DNA of 64,000 nt from Hymenolepis diminuta (taxonomy: Eukaryota; Platyhelminthes; Cestoda; Cyclophyllidea; Hymenolepididae): contig CAADRB010000026.1 of assembly GCA_900708905.1 (NCBI GenBank), positions 1,777,185 through 1,841,184 of the forward strand. Reading direction: 5' to 3'. Made by a program: the position numbers and the translations under genes. Numbering within the stretch: position 1 is the first letter of the stretch; every line of letters starts with the position of its first letter. Below, in pieces: positions 46,036-59,339 of the stretch. Below the pieces are notes generated by a model. That model made no database searches. It had not been told where the DNA came from and was given only the letters and a program-made list of their open reading frames with translations.

Positions 46036-47429
46036 CATATATTGTGAAGACGTAGAAATAACTAGAGTCAAATATTTAGTTTAATAAAATGAATTTCTCA
46101 GGACTAAAATTTCTCATCTTTTGATAAGTATAATAATGAAGACTTCAGTTTTTTCCCTAATTATCTTTTAATATGAACAAAAAATGATATTTTAAAAAAT
46201 GAACAGATAAATATGTGTTTGACAAATCCTAGAAATTCGGTAAAGCAGATTATAATTATGAGCGAAACCATAATGTTGTTTACCACCGTATCAAGTTTAA
46301 TTTAATACAAAATATAATAATTGGAAGTGGCATTGAGTGAGCAAAACCTACGGGACTCTAACTTAGAATTTCCAGCTATCTCTACCATCTTAAAACTGTA
46401 AGCTTCTGAATATCATATTTCATCGTGTTGGCTTTTCAATCATTGAAAGGGAAGAAGACAACTTGAAGTGGTATGATCAACGATCATGATTTATAATTAG
46501 TCACTAAGCACAGGCCATTAGTAGACAAGCAATCGTTCAAATATAGTTAACGATTCGTGTTATTTAAATTTCAGGAATTAAACGATCCATTAAGTAAACA
46601 CTTAATATCCCTATTTCAAAAATCAAATGAAATAGGACCTTTCGATGCCTTGACGTTACTCTTGGCACATTTGTGATCTCGTCGCCTTTATTGTTTGTTG
46701 GACTTTCTGTTGAACTCTCAATTGAAAATTTAAAAAATATATATTACTGAAGGTAATTATAATGATAAAAAGCTCGCCTCTATGCAAATTCAGCAAGACA
46801 TGCACTTCCTTTTCTAAAATCAGGTGATGAATTTCGAAAGAAGGCATACATTCATCCATCGATCATTCAAGTGAATAATCTATGCAAAAAAATCTGCTTC
46901 TTTCATAACTAAAAGGACGATCTTGATCCTTAATATGGGTGTGGGGAGTATTAAGAATTTCATCATCCAATTATGTTCGTGTAATATACTCATAAGTCAT
47001 TTCAAATTGCACCCATTCTACAATATTTGCCGGCGATATCATTAAATGCCTAGAAAGAATCTGAATTTTTCTGGAGGCATGCAAGACATTTAGTTTTGTG
47101 CTCGATATGATATTTTAAATATTGATTCTGATATTATTCCAACTAGTAATTCCAAAATACCATACAAAAATAACAGTAGAGTGGAAAGAGAAGACGGGTT
47201 TAAAGATGGTATAATTTGATATAGCTATATTCAGTTGCCTCGGATAATATGTGCAACACGTAAGGATATTCATTAGTTCACAGAAACAATTCAATAGTTT
47301 GAGGTCATTTTCAACATAAACGTGAAGAAAACATTTTACATAATGTTATTATCACCAAGGAAAAATATTTCACAACTTGAATTTTTTCCTCTTCCTCATG
47401 ATACCTTCCTTATTTTAGGCTGCTCCCTC
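46036..47429. other. Gene-free AT-rich stretch
   Basis: No recognisable coding or RNA feature was seen between the mariner and gypsy remnants. Confidence 0.4.
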
Positions 47430-47799
47430 CGCCTATGACCTCAGTCTCGAATTCATTTGAAGCCTTTTGGACTTTCGACAAGCCCTTTTTGAGTAGTGTA
47501 GTTATTTTTCCGGAGTTCTTTCTCGAACCTAATCCGATTTACTTACTGGACGTTTGAAAGTGTCTAACCTGGGGGTAAAGTGCAGTTATACTAGCGTTCC
47601 CACAGTACGTGGCCTAAATTGATTTCTATGACTGGTTCAAATACCATCTATTACCTTGATTTCATAGATAGCTTTTCCAGTAGTTTAACCCATTTCCAGC
47701 CTTCCAGGAGTGACCGACTCGGAATTAACACACAACGCGAGAACGCCGACAGTAAGCGCGCCCCTTTTATGATTTTTCGCTGATTCATCTGTCTTACTC

Positions 47800-48250
47800 C
47801 TCAGTATCATAGTATGGTTGATGATTGAATCGATCTTCCCATTAGTAATCCTGCAGTCACCTTACCGCTCAGTATCGAATGAGAAGTAATCTTGTAGGTC
47901 AGCAGAAACTTTTAAATAGCTTCCTCTGTCGCTCCCTCCCATATTACTTTCAGCAGAGCCCTTTTGAACATGTCAATGATTGGGGGGAAGGGGCGTACGA
48001 ATGAAATCGATAGTCCTCCGTCTACAATATTCCTCAAGAAAAACATAACTACGTCCCTTTGTCAGATACGTGAATCTCTGAGAAACCATGCCTCATGAAG
48101 ATGCGGTCAAGGAGACCGATAGTTGCTGCAGTACTTGTTAAAGCACTGGTATTACTTCCGACCACTTGGATAGTGGGTCTACCAAATTTATAAGACAACG
48201 CCATTGTAGGACCAGCATAATCAAAGTCAATCTACCCCACTGCTTCTTCG
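47800..48250 (-). pseudogene. Gypsy integrase fragment
   Basis: The minus strand reads IDFDYAGP near 48240 (catalytic core start), IGLLDRIFMRHGFSEIHVSD near 48110-48060 (the block before the second Asp), FKRALLKVIWEGATEEA near 47975-47915 and FLLTYKITS near 47900, as in the second half of the gypsy integrase core. Stops and shifts separate the blocks. Confidence 0.8.
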
Positions 48251-48859
48251 TTAGAGATCAAGGCATTGGTTTTTTTTTCACGTGGAAAGCTTCTAGCAGA
48301 ATTTTGATATTTAAGGCAGACTTCAACAAGCAATTTTGTGCCTTTGCCCATTCCCGGCCGGTGTGTGTATCCTCTGGCTAAAGTTTTCATTTGAGTTATT
48401 TCCGAATGGCTAAAGTGAATTTTTTGAAGAACTCTTAGATCCAACAGGCCCATTTCGTTTTCACAAATCTCATGGGTTTTCCAATGACTGAATCTTACAC
48501 CGAAGCATATTTTATTTCCAATGCCGTAACAGGAATATTACTGATAAAGTCTACCGGGATGTAACGCACATTCATTTCCGCAGGTATACTGGTGATGACC
48601 GTATCTTCCACTGATGTTCGTTGATTTGTGATTAGCCGTAATAATCAGTCGGCTTGTCCACACTTACCAGTCTTCCGGCATTTGATTTTGAAATCATATG
48701 CTGACAACGTTATTGCTCAGTGCTGAAGAGGATTAGTCGGATATGTTGGAATGCCTTTCTTGGATCCAAAAATTGACAGCAAAGGTTTGTAATCCGTTAG
48801 GCGAGTAAACAACACAAGCAAACAATTCCAAGCCCTTCTTTCTCGCTTAGCCCACAAGT

Positions 48860-49020
48860 CTTCTCTGTCGGTGTTAGCAAATGGAATGGATGAGTCACCA
48901 ATTTCTTTGAGCCATCCGGAAAAGCAGTGAGATTAACGCTCCTGCACAGTAGCTTAAAGAATCAGGTACGATTATTATTGACAAATCTGGTTTATAATGT
49001 TCCCGAAACATCTCGGATAA
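48860..49020 (-). pseudogene. Gypsy RNase H fragment
   Basis: The translation HYKPDLSIIIVPDSLSYCAG, followed by ALISLLF, aligns with the first block of gypsy RNase H (usually L-x-x-x-T-D-A-S-x-x-G-x-G-A-V-I-S). The Asp is kept, but the surrounding T-D-A-S has become P-D-S-L. Confidence 0.65.
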
Positions 49021-49199
49021 CAGCATGGATTTAAACTTTGCAAGTGCTCTTTGATAGTCAGCAGACCAGTGCTAAGCAGTGTCTTTCTGGAGGATAAGAC
49101 TCAGTGGTCCACGAACTTCATGCAAAAAACAAGGAAATTGCTGTGAGAAATAATTAATCCCAGGAATGAACGGAGAGTTTGGACATGGATTGAAAATGA

Positions 49200-49790
49200 C
49201 ATGTTTGCACTGGCTCAAGTCTGTTGGAGATCATGATGGCGACCTCCCGAGTCAAAAATGAAGCAAAGTTTTTTATGGATTTCAAGAAGAATTCTCACTT
49301 CTATGGTCTCAGATGGAGACCATAATCGTTCAAGTAGGCATTCTTTTCGCTCCTTGAGTCCTTCTCCAGTTCGCCCAACTACCATGATATTGTATAAATA
49401 TGCAGTCATGCCCTTTATTCCACTAACAAAATTGTCCTTAATGTGTTGGAAGATAGTAGAGGCTGTTTTCACTCCAAACAAAAGTCTAGTAAATTGATAA
49501 AGATCTCGACGAGTGTTGATAATTGTATAGTCACGACATTCAAGTTCAGCCTCGACTTGCAGATAAAATTTTAATGTATCCGACCCAGTAGAACATGTGC
49601 CACCGTGAAAATTGCAAATACATATTCAAAAACCGGAGGAGGATGGTGGTAATCTTCACAAGCTGCATTCACATCAGTGGTAAAATCGACATAAACGAAC
49701 TCTACAATTTTGCTTTCATACAACCAGATTTTGGGCTGTCCACGTAGAGCAGGATACCGTTTGTAGGACACCAATTCTTTCAACACTTGA
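49200..49790 (-). pseudogene. Gypsy reverse transcriptase fragment
   Basis: The minus strand reads DVNAACEDYHHPPPVFEYVF (about 49690-49620) and then, after a frame change, FGVKTASTIFQHIKDN and GMTAYLYNIMVVGRT (about 49480-49370), followed by FIFDSGGRHHD. These match the gypsy RT blocks. The catalytic Y-L-D-D-I box reads YLYNI (about 49389-49404), so both aspartates are gone. Confidence 0.85.
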
Positions 49791-50239
49791 CAGTTCTTTC
49801 TCTACGCTTAGTATAGTACAGAAGGAAACTGGATGCTTCGGACGGAGTACTTATTTCGCAATTTCTTTCAGGTATTGGTTTGTTTTCCTTCGCTCAGGGT
49901 TATCTCAGAAAACTGAAGTAAACCGTTTGATTGCGTTCTATTCATCTACAGTCATTCCAATATCGAATTTGCCTAACATATTTGTTTTATTAACAGGTTC
50001 GCTGGAATGCTTCTTGTAAATTTTATTCCGCTTCTTAATCTTTACTGGATTAGTGTTTGATTTCCTCCCCCGAGCGATAGGTGATTTTGCGTCAAGGAAG
50101 TGGGTGATCTTCTTCAACAGTTTCAAATCGTTCAACCACTCGAGACCAAGAAGGTCTAAGTTAGATTGCTTTATTAAAAAGCATTTTGCTATTATTTAAT
50201 GATCACCATAACAAACTCACTGCTCTCCAATTTCATTGT

Positions 50240-50330
50240 GTCATCAGAAGTGTTTTGGACCCCACGCCTTTCTTATGATTGGAGCGATGTGAGAGGCAAT
50301 ATCCACTTGCAATTCGATTTTCTCATCAGT
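50240..50330 (-). pseudogene. Gypsy aspartic protease fragment
   Basis: The minus strand reads KIELQVDIASHIAPIIRKAW, aligning with the D-T-G/A-S active-site block of gypsy proteases and the following I-S-R-K-x-W. The motif is altered to DIAS. Confidence 0.6.
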
Positions 50331-50449
50331 GATCATCAAAGTTACATACTGTCATCTGTTATAATTTTTGATTTTATGGGTTGAACCGACACATTGAGGG
50401 ATTTTAAAAAATAATTAGGCTCTCCAACAATCATCTTTTTCTTTAATTG

Positions 50450-50503
50450 ACCTTTCGCATCGATTTTTTATGTCCTTTCTTTTCACAGATATAACAGGCG
50501 GGA
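50450..50503 (-). pseudogene. CCHC zinc knuckle of gypsy Gag, last Cys lost
   Basis: The sequence reads NPACYICEKKGHKKSMRK. The spacing C-X2-C-X4-H fits a retroviral-type zinc knuckle, and the final Cys position is now Arg. Confidence 0.6.
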
Positions 50504-50741
50504 TTTATGCAAAAAATATCTTGGGGAAAAAGGCAAAGGAACTAAAAGACAATGAGAGTGATCGTTTGAAATAGATCTGAAGTCCGATCGTTCAATATAT
50601 TTGCTTATTCCAGTGGCATAATCAATTCAGTTCTCATCAGGCCTCTTAGTCATTGTTAGATATTTGAAGTAATTGCTAAATTCCGGTGATTTTTCGTTGA
50701 ACAGTACGTAGAGGATTGATATTGCTTACTCTAATTTATGA

Positions 50742-50933
50742 TCATACAGTTCTTTGGACGAATGCAATTTTTAAATTTCTGTGTTCCGTGGTCCCCAGTA
50801 GCCGAAGAAGGAAGTCAGTCGGATCATCTCTGAGCACATCCTTGCATTTATCAAACCGGTTATTAATAGTTAGATCCGCTTTTGGATTATATTGAAATTC
50901 ACTGATCTGTAAAACAAGGTTGTCAAAGCACAA
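50742..50933 (-). pseudogene. Gypsy Gag fragment
   Basis: A 63-codon frame includes ISEFQYNPKADLT, FDKCKDVLRDDP and LLRLLGTTEHRNLK. This resembles the capsid-like Gag of gypsy elements (F-x-Y-D-P... and L-x-K-L-G-T-x-E-H). It lies in the expected place upstream of the zinc knuckle. Confidence 0.65.
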
Positions 50934-53900
50934 TTAAGAATGGAATTTTCTAATTTTCTAGGATTCAAGTTCAAATGCACAGTAAAATGTTTCATTATTT
51001 TCAAGAAACTTACCTGTTTTTGTTAGATAACAATTCCTCTATATTTCATTCGTTCCAGGGAATTTTCTTGCTTCTTTTCTGTAATTTGTTCAAATTTATT
51101 TGTTCTCAAGGACGTTATCTGCATCAATTTTTAAAACAATGAGTTCCTTTCCAAAATCACTTCTCCAAATGATGTAATTTCAGCTAATAATCCCAAAATA
51201 TTTGTAGAATTAGCAGTAGAAAGCTAAAAAGATAAGACGAAATTATAGATTGTAGAACCTTAGGAAAGGATATCCAGTTGCACCAGAAAAATTGCGCAAT
51301 GTATAAGGTTATTTATAGTTCGGGCAAACAATTTAGTAATTAAAGGTTATTTTTTGATATAAAAGTGAATAAATCATAATATATATTGTTATTATTACCA
51401 AGATTTCCCATACTTTCCCCTTCTTCTTGACAAATTCTCAAGCCTAATGAGGAAAGTATTTTACAAAATTTAACTTTGTGAATGGCAGCGTTCTTATATA
51501 CGATTCACATTGTGCATCTTGCTCCTTTTAAACCGGGTCATGTCCATCGCTGAATGAGATTAACCTCTTCTACATTTAACATTTAGCTTATTTTACGGAA
51601 ATCGATTGTTTTTATCATGCAATCTATCATAAGTCCATTTCAATACTATTCTGGATAGAAGTAACAGGACATAAAGATGGAGCTTATGATTTGATTTCAA
51701 GGATTACTTAACAAGATTACTGTGTTTTTAACACTCCTGGCTTAAATCTGTCCGCAGCTAATTAGCAGCCAATGATGTCAACTATAAACGTTCAATTCTT
51801 TAGCTTCCCTAATATCAAAAGTGAAAACCATAACGATTTCTGAAAAGGGAAAGAGAAGGAAAATCGTCATATGAGAGTGGTCTTGAGGTGGACAAATTTC
51901 AGTTTGTGAAATTTCAAAGGCGGTCGAATATATTTTTGTTTCAGTAAGCACAAGAGGGCGTATTTATATTTATGGATATAAGTTGGAACCTCCATCAGTA
52001 TGAAATCTATATTGATTTCCTAAGAGTGGGAAAATTGAATGAGTAGTTTTTTAATTTGACTTTTTTAGCAGAAAGCAAGAAAATTTTTTAGTTGACACAT
52101 CAGTTTAAGAGAATTTGCGCAAGATCAGTGAAGCGTAATCGTACAAGTAGCAAAATAAATTCTGTGGAAATAGAGATTATTACTTTTCTAACACGTCATT
52201 AAACGTACAATTTTCAGATATTTTCAGTCTGACAAATACCAGAAGTGTTAAATTGCCAAATGCAGGAATATCATCTCCGTTTTTAAAGTCAGTCGACTTT
52301 TAGATGAATATGGTTCAAAGGATATTCAATTTTCTGGGTTTTGGCAGGCTAACCTTAACAATCATTATGGGTATTAAAATTCGCTTGTATGAGCTTTAGG
52401 CAGAATTGAACGCTTATTACTATTTATAACTTCAAAACATTGCCCATGCGAATGTCCTTAGAGTAATCTTTGCTATTTGAATGAATAATAGTAGTTGAAA
52501 CATGGATTCTTTCGCCTTGTTTCAAAGAATACTTTCGCACTCAAGGGTCATTCGTTATGTACATATTTAAATATAATACTTATTATAATGTGATTATAAT
52601 TAATATTTTTAATTTTTCCCCTTACTAAGCATACTTTCGTCATATACTGCATTTCAAAATGTGAATTGCTGATCGAAAAATTTAAGCCAAGTTATAACTA
52701 ACATTAAGAAACTGGTACGCTATTTTTAGTGACCTATTCATAAATTTTTCATAAGTTTCCATAGGTTCAAGTAGCATGCGGTATTCATATAAAAGAAAAT
52801 GAATAGGCTAGAACTTAATAAAAATACTGGGAGACGAACTCTGAAAGCAGACAAACTTAAAGTTTCAAAGACACCAATTTTAAATTTAAATGTTTAATTT
52901 ATTTAAAAATAGTCAGACAATTATCCTAGAAAATTAACTTCCACTCTTTTCCGGATACCTGAAAGCAAATATATTAGTCAGTGATCCAGTGACCTTATGG
53001 GACAGTTTGAATTTCTTTAGGCGAAAAGAATCCAACTATATAAAACTGAAATTCAAGTGCAGTAAGTTTATTCATTTCACCACTGAATAAGTAAAAAGTC
53101 TGATTGGTCACTCCCATTATCACCATAATTTTTTAAACTCGGAAAGAGTTGAAATCGGAGAACTTGTCTTCCTTGTTATGAAAGCAATTAGCAGTCAATT
53201 TTCAGTGGCAATGTCAAAGATCACAGACCCGATTTCAATCCAAACATATTCAGTGTATGATACAGCAAAAAATCAGATACTAAAAGAATGTCAAAACTGA
53301 CGTATCAAAGCTGGAAGTGGCCTTAGAATATAGTGCCTAGAGAGTATGCTCTTAGGCCATCGCCCTCTAAGTTAAAGGAAATCGCAAAAGAAGCCGACCA
53401 CGTTTTGATATCTTTAAAAAAACCTTTCAAAGCTAGAAATGATTTTTTTTCTATGAAGGACAACCTCATCTAAAATTTATAAATTCTATTGTTCATTGAA
53501 TATTATTATTCCTGAGTTCAGCTCTTGATGATGATGAAAATCATTTTTGACATGCGTAGTTTTCAAGGAGATAATCAGATCCATTTACTGTAAACTACAT
53601 CGACTTGGGCGACAACTGACATTGCTAACCTTTGATATACCATAAATGTCGTGAGGAACAGGTTAATTAGTTTTTGTGAATTATCATATGAGATTCCACC
53701 CCTTAAAATGAACTAGAACTCCCACCGGTTTAACCTTTTCTATGTCTTCTTTAATACAACACCGCTCTTATACATTTTGCCAATAGTGAAACAAACATTG
53801 CTATATCGGACTTCACTCTTCAGGAACGACCAAAAATAAAAACTGAACAAAATGTTTTTTTCTGTTAGATAGAGACAGTATCTGCAATAAAATCTACCGT

Positions 53901-56900
53901 GAAATATATTGAAGCACTATTTCATGAATGAATTAGGAGAATATATTGAAATTAAACTTGGGCGATTTTGTAAGATCTCATAAAAGCTTGAAATTGCATT
54001 TCAACAGATTTCGTAATTTGACTTTATTTGTTGCAAATGCACGTTTTGAAAATGACCCGACTCCTAATTTGTTAACAAAGCGATAAAGGGGTTATCGCTA
54101 TGATGCTGAATAACCGCGGAATTTTTGAAAGTTTCGATAAAAAGTCACACGTCATATTCGTCCATCGGTATGAAAGATGAGAAAAATTAAATTCACATCA
54201 ATAAGTAAGTGCTATTTCCTTAGAGCAAAACGTCAAAGTTAGCCAATACGATAGGACAGTTATGAATTCCGAGAATTCCAAAAAGAGAGCTTTTATTGAA
54301 ATCTCGTTCATAATCAGAAAAAGCAAATGCTAACCCTAGGTAAATAATATCACGGCATTTTGCTATAACATATACCAATTTATAAATTTAGCCTATTGTC
54401 ACAGATCTAGGGAAGCATTTGCCCCTTCTAATTGAATTTGGAGTAGTTTCGCAAATATCTCACGAAATGATATCCACATCAAATGCAAATCGATAAAAAA
54501 ATTTTATTCAAGAAATTTAATAATCCACCGTTTGATGAACTTTCTCACAAACAATTAGGAGGTGTCACAAATTCTGCCGAAGAATATGAAGCTGGCTATC
54601 ATTCATTATTTCACCAGTGGTCTACCATATTGACAATCAATTTTATTCTCTTAAATTTTAACTTAAACTTAATGTGTCATCAAAAATTGCCTTCTGTTGA
54701 AGAGCTGTCGGTTAATAAATATGGGAAACAGATTCCAAAAGCTTCTCTTTATTTTATCTTATTGAAATATTCAAATACTCTCCCGCCCTCTGCTTTTGAT
54801 TACACTGAGGCTGGCAATTTGACAACTTTGTGACGGAAGTCAATCTATCCCAGCATCTTTAATTGTCAGCTTGAAACTGCACCCATGTCAGTAAGAGTAT
54901 GAAATAGCTAAGCTTGTAACGCAGAGCAGTTATTTCCCACTTCAGTAATTGATAGAGATAATTATTATATTATTTAAAACAAAACGAATGCTATTTATTT
55001 TTGCACTCCAAGAAATTTATTGTACTGCTCTATACACTGCTCTGAAACTTCTGCTGTACTTTTATTTTGAGTACTTCTTCTAATTGCTTTCAAAATAATT
55101 GATTACCTATTGAAATCCAACTAAAAATTCATCTTGGGGTAATATATTGCCATTGCAAAATAGATTGTTGTGGACTGTGCTATATGCTGCTCAGTTCAAT
55201 GAATTCCTTGTTGAATCGTTCAATGTACACCATTTTAATAGGAGGCATGAATTATACTGTTATGCAGAAGGTGGAAAAGAGAAAATGATTTTCTCACAGA
55301 AAGACCATTTTAATTGTTACGGTTTGGATAAATAATTCAAAGATAGAAGGAGTAGCAAAAGCCTTGAATTTCGCAGAACACCGTTAATATACTCCAAGCA
55401 ACCCGACATCAATTTATTGCTATTTGGAAAGTTTGAAAAAACTTGGCATTTAAGTGTTCAAAAATAGCAAGCACTTAGTACTGCAAAAAAACTTGAAAAT
55501 ACGAAATTAATGTGCGTTCTTGATACTATATTAATAGTGCCGAAAATGACTAAATTTCTAATGAAATGTAAATCATATTCAGCTTATGACCGTTAAATAA
55601 TCTTTACTCGGCGTTTAACAACAGTCTGTTCACAGATATCACGGGTCATGCAAGGTAGCTACAACAAATGATGTAAGGGAATTCACTTTGCATTTAGGGA
55701 AACGTACTCATGGAGATGAATTCATGCAGCAGACAAAGTCCGGAGGAGTTATCTTGAGACACCGCAAGGAGGAGATTGAATGTCTTGATTGAACAGAATC
55801 GGAGTTTAGTAATCATCATCAACCTTATTTAATTGGCTTCAACACCGGTGACTAAATATGAACGATTCAACAAGGACAACGGAAATCCTACTTTTTAAAT
55901 TCAGAATGCAGTAAATAATTTATTTCTCATATTTCAACCTGTCCTCCCAACAATCTACTATTATAAATTCATAATTTGATCTAGTAATTTCTGAGTGAGT
56001 TCATGTCTGCAGTGTTCAGAGTCTATTTAAAAGTTGGTTAAAATAAATGTTTGATTGTTCCAGCTCACAAAATCCGTCTCTGTAAATAGCTAAAACAACT
56101 CTCAGACATAATCATCCAATCATTTATTACACAAATTAGAGAGGATTTTATACCTTTAAGACATTTTATGTTGGAGAATAAAACTTCGATTTATGAAAGT
56201 GGGAATGTTCTCTTTTTTATTTTTGCTATATCTATTCATTTATGCGCTCTTAAAAGTTTAAGGAATTTAAAAAATGACAAATTGAATTATTGTAGTTGGA
56301 TATGGTGAAATAAATTTTGAATTCTAGGTACAGAACTACTCTGCTGGATACTGAGAAAGATGTACAGATAAAATTTAAACCCTTATTACTTTCAATACGT
56401 TGCGAAAAATTGGCTTTCAATTCAGCAAACGTAGTTATTTGTGTAAGGAATATAATCGAGGTATAAGTTACGCATATTACTCCTGTCCGTCAATATTTTG
56501 GAAGTGTACAAGGAGAGGCGTGAAGTCGATGGTCACAAGACTCTAGTTGATGCGAGTTGATTGCTTATCTACGCCACCATTTATGTGGCCGGATATCTGC
56601 CGAAAGAGCTAAGCACTGAACGAGAAGAGAACTATGAGTTCATCCCAACAGATGAGATTGTCAAATTTTCATATTATTTAATTGGGAAGACATCACTTCA
56701 GATAGAAATGCAAAATGTCTCCTCTAAAACAAAATTTTTAATCATTATTAAATAAGTAAAATGCAGATGCTGTCATTCAGTCCAGTCGTCAGCTCATACG
56801 TCATTATAATAATGAAATGTGATGGTTTAAATTCTAGAACAAGGCAGATGAATATTTGTTTAGAGAATTCAGCAATTCAGAGGTAACAATGCAAATTTGA

Positions 56901-59339
56901 GTAGGAATAAGATCGTCTTTTCCTAAGTTTTCCTTCTAGGATATATTACTAACTAAAGCTATCTGATTATTATGAGCGGTGCTTTTTTAAAAATATATTC
57001 TTTTCACTGTAAATACTTGGGAAAGGAGCAACCTATTAGATAAAAATGATACATTTTTAATTTAATTATTAAATTTTATACATTTAAATACTTTTGTTTG
57101 CTAATCATTTTTAGATTAATAGATGAAAACTCGTAAATCAACTGGCTGAAATTTATTGTCATTATATTTCACAAAATTCTGATTAAACGAAGGCAATAAT
57201 AAGAGACATTCAAGAATGATTGGGCCAAACTTCTTGCCGAAATAATCACAAAGTTATTGTTTATATGCACCTATTCATACATTTTTAATACGAATTTGTT
57301 AATTGTGCAGCTTCCGTTGGAGTTTCAACACAAAATCGATGAAATTTACATGAGCAGTGAGTTTCGGTTCAATAAAATATATTTTCTAATTACTATGCCA
57401 TGTAATGAAGCTCTTCCTGTTATTGATTAGGATTAAATGTTATTATTAAGTGTTTTGCTATTAATTTATCATATGATTTTGGTTGTACCTTTGTTATTTA
57501 CTTCCAGTGGACTCCTTTCGTAGTACTTATTAAACAAAACACAAAATAAAAGGCTTTAAGGTACGGCATTAAAATGACTTTCACCCTTCACATGTGTGCC
57601 TGAAAATAATCTGACATTATTGTCATAGTTGGTTCAATTTAAATGTCCTAAATTAAAAAATTCTTTTATTTAATTTTTCAATCCATTCGATTTTTAATGC
57701 GCGAAATTGAAGTGCCAGTAAAATTTGATAATTGTCTTTCACGTGTTTTCTCATACTCGATTCAACTACTTTCTGCGGCTCTGAATTGAAATGATTAATT
57801 CTAGAAGCCAAATGCATACCTAAATGTAATTATTAGAATTCGTCACGTGCTTTTGTTTAGACATATCCCATGACCTTGAAAGATAATATCCAAATAAAGA
57901 GGCGTTATCATTTCTAGGTCAGTTATTTTAAAGAAAGTTGGACTGCCTTTACGTACCTCAGACTCACACCATCAAACAGAAACTTAAGGAAATGCGTTAT
58001 GAGGGATTTATATGCCCATTTGAGGGGATGTTACTGATCCGATTTTCTGTAAGTTAAGAAATTTCCAAGAAAAAAATATATATTCATCGCAAAATTGATT
58101 GTTTAAAATAATAAAAACTGATTTTCATCTACTTATCGGTATTTATTTGATTAATTATGTGAATTAAAGAGGGAAAACTTAACTTTCTTCCTGAAGCCTG
58201 GTGTTTTGATGTTGAATTTCATTTGCAGTTCTACCTGAAGTGTTCCTCACAGAAATAGCCACATTAATACTCAGCAGGAACGAATCGAAATGCTCTATTT
58301 GATGTATAATAAATGGTTGTCGAGAACAGTAAACGTTCTAGTTATTATTTCGAAAAAACCTATTAATTATACATTTTTAAGCGCGGCCAATACAACCGTC
58401 TGTGTTGATACCTACAAATGCAGACATTTCTGAAGGTACCACATAATCTCAAATTGGGAACAAAATATATGTATTATAATGACTATTTCAGAACGTTGAC
58501 AGGAGCAGATTATTGAAAATATGCTACAATTCTGAACTCACTGTTACGAGATCTATCATCATATATGACCCACAATTATATTTGTCAAAATATTTGTATT
58601 TTACAAAAATGCTTAATAATGACGATTATTAAAAGTCTAAACGATGGGTTGGATGAAAATTCCTGATAAGATGCCTAAAAATAATATTCTCTTGTAGTTT
58701 TTGATAATTATAGGAGGGAAGTAAAAGGTGAAGTGAAAATGAGTAGAGCCAAAATTCATATATGAGTGTGACCTTTGAAATGGGACAGATGAAGCCAGAT
58801 CCGGAAAAAATCATTGAGGACAAATACACCAATTATAAAGTACCAATACCCAGGGTGAAAATATTTAAAGAAAATTTTTTTTTATGTCCAGGTTGCCTCA
58901 TTGATATGATCTTTAAATAAATTTAATTAATATAATATATGTTTGATAATTTATAATAGATCAAATGGTGGTTTGAGTGATAATAAGCCCGAAGAAATAT
59001 GGAAATAACTTTTATTTTCAGTTGGTTTTCCCTATCTTAAAAAGGGAAAATTCATTCCGATTTATTTTAAATCAGAGTCTCTATATAAGGATGAAAGTAT
59101 ATGTCATCAGTTGGTTTTTATCCGTTTCCATTAACTTTTATTGATATTTTTTATTGAATGTTAGACAAAATTCGAATTTGGAGTCTTCTTCTTTAGCCCA
59201 TTCATTTTAAAGAAATCTGTTCTAAATAAGTCAAAGTGAAATAAAACTGATTTAAAGGGAAAATAGGAGTAATGTACCCAGTTGACCTACGCATAACCGC
59301 CATGCATTACGGAAAAACTAGTAGAGCGTCTTGTGTACC
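50934..59339. other. 8.4 kb without a recognised gene
   Basis: AT-rich DNA with only short frames. A 116-codon plus frame (54483-54833, with NPPFDELSHKQLGGVTNS) and a 64-codon plus frame (56561-56755, with YLPKELSTEREENYEF, preceded by a G+C-richer patch from about 56480) read slightly better than background. Neither matches a family I know, and no splice structure supports them. Confidence 0.35.

Larger units (their letters stand above)
47430..50933 (-). mobile_element. Decayed Ty3/gypsy retrotransposon, gag to integrase
   Basis: On the minus strand the domains come in canonical Ty3/gypsy order: gag (about 50933-50742), a CCHC-type zinc knuckle (about 50503-50450), protease (about 50330-50240), reverse transcriptase (about 49790-49200), RNase H (about 49020-48860) and integrase (about 48250-47800). 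Every domain is interrupted by stops or frameshifts, and several active-site residues are lost, so the copy is dead. The 3' limit is set by a gypsy-like tail translation near 47430 and is approximate. No LTRs were recognised at either end. Confidence 0.85.

Noticed and set aside
54483..54833. 116-codon plus-strand frame
   Set aside because: Reads slightly better than background at its start, but matches no family and lies in a gene-free stretch with no splice evidence.
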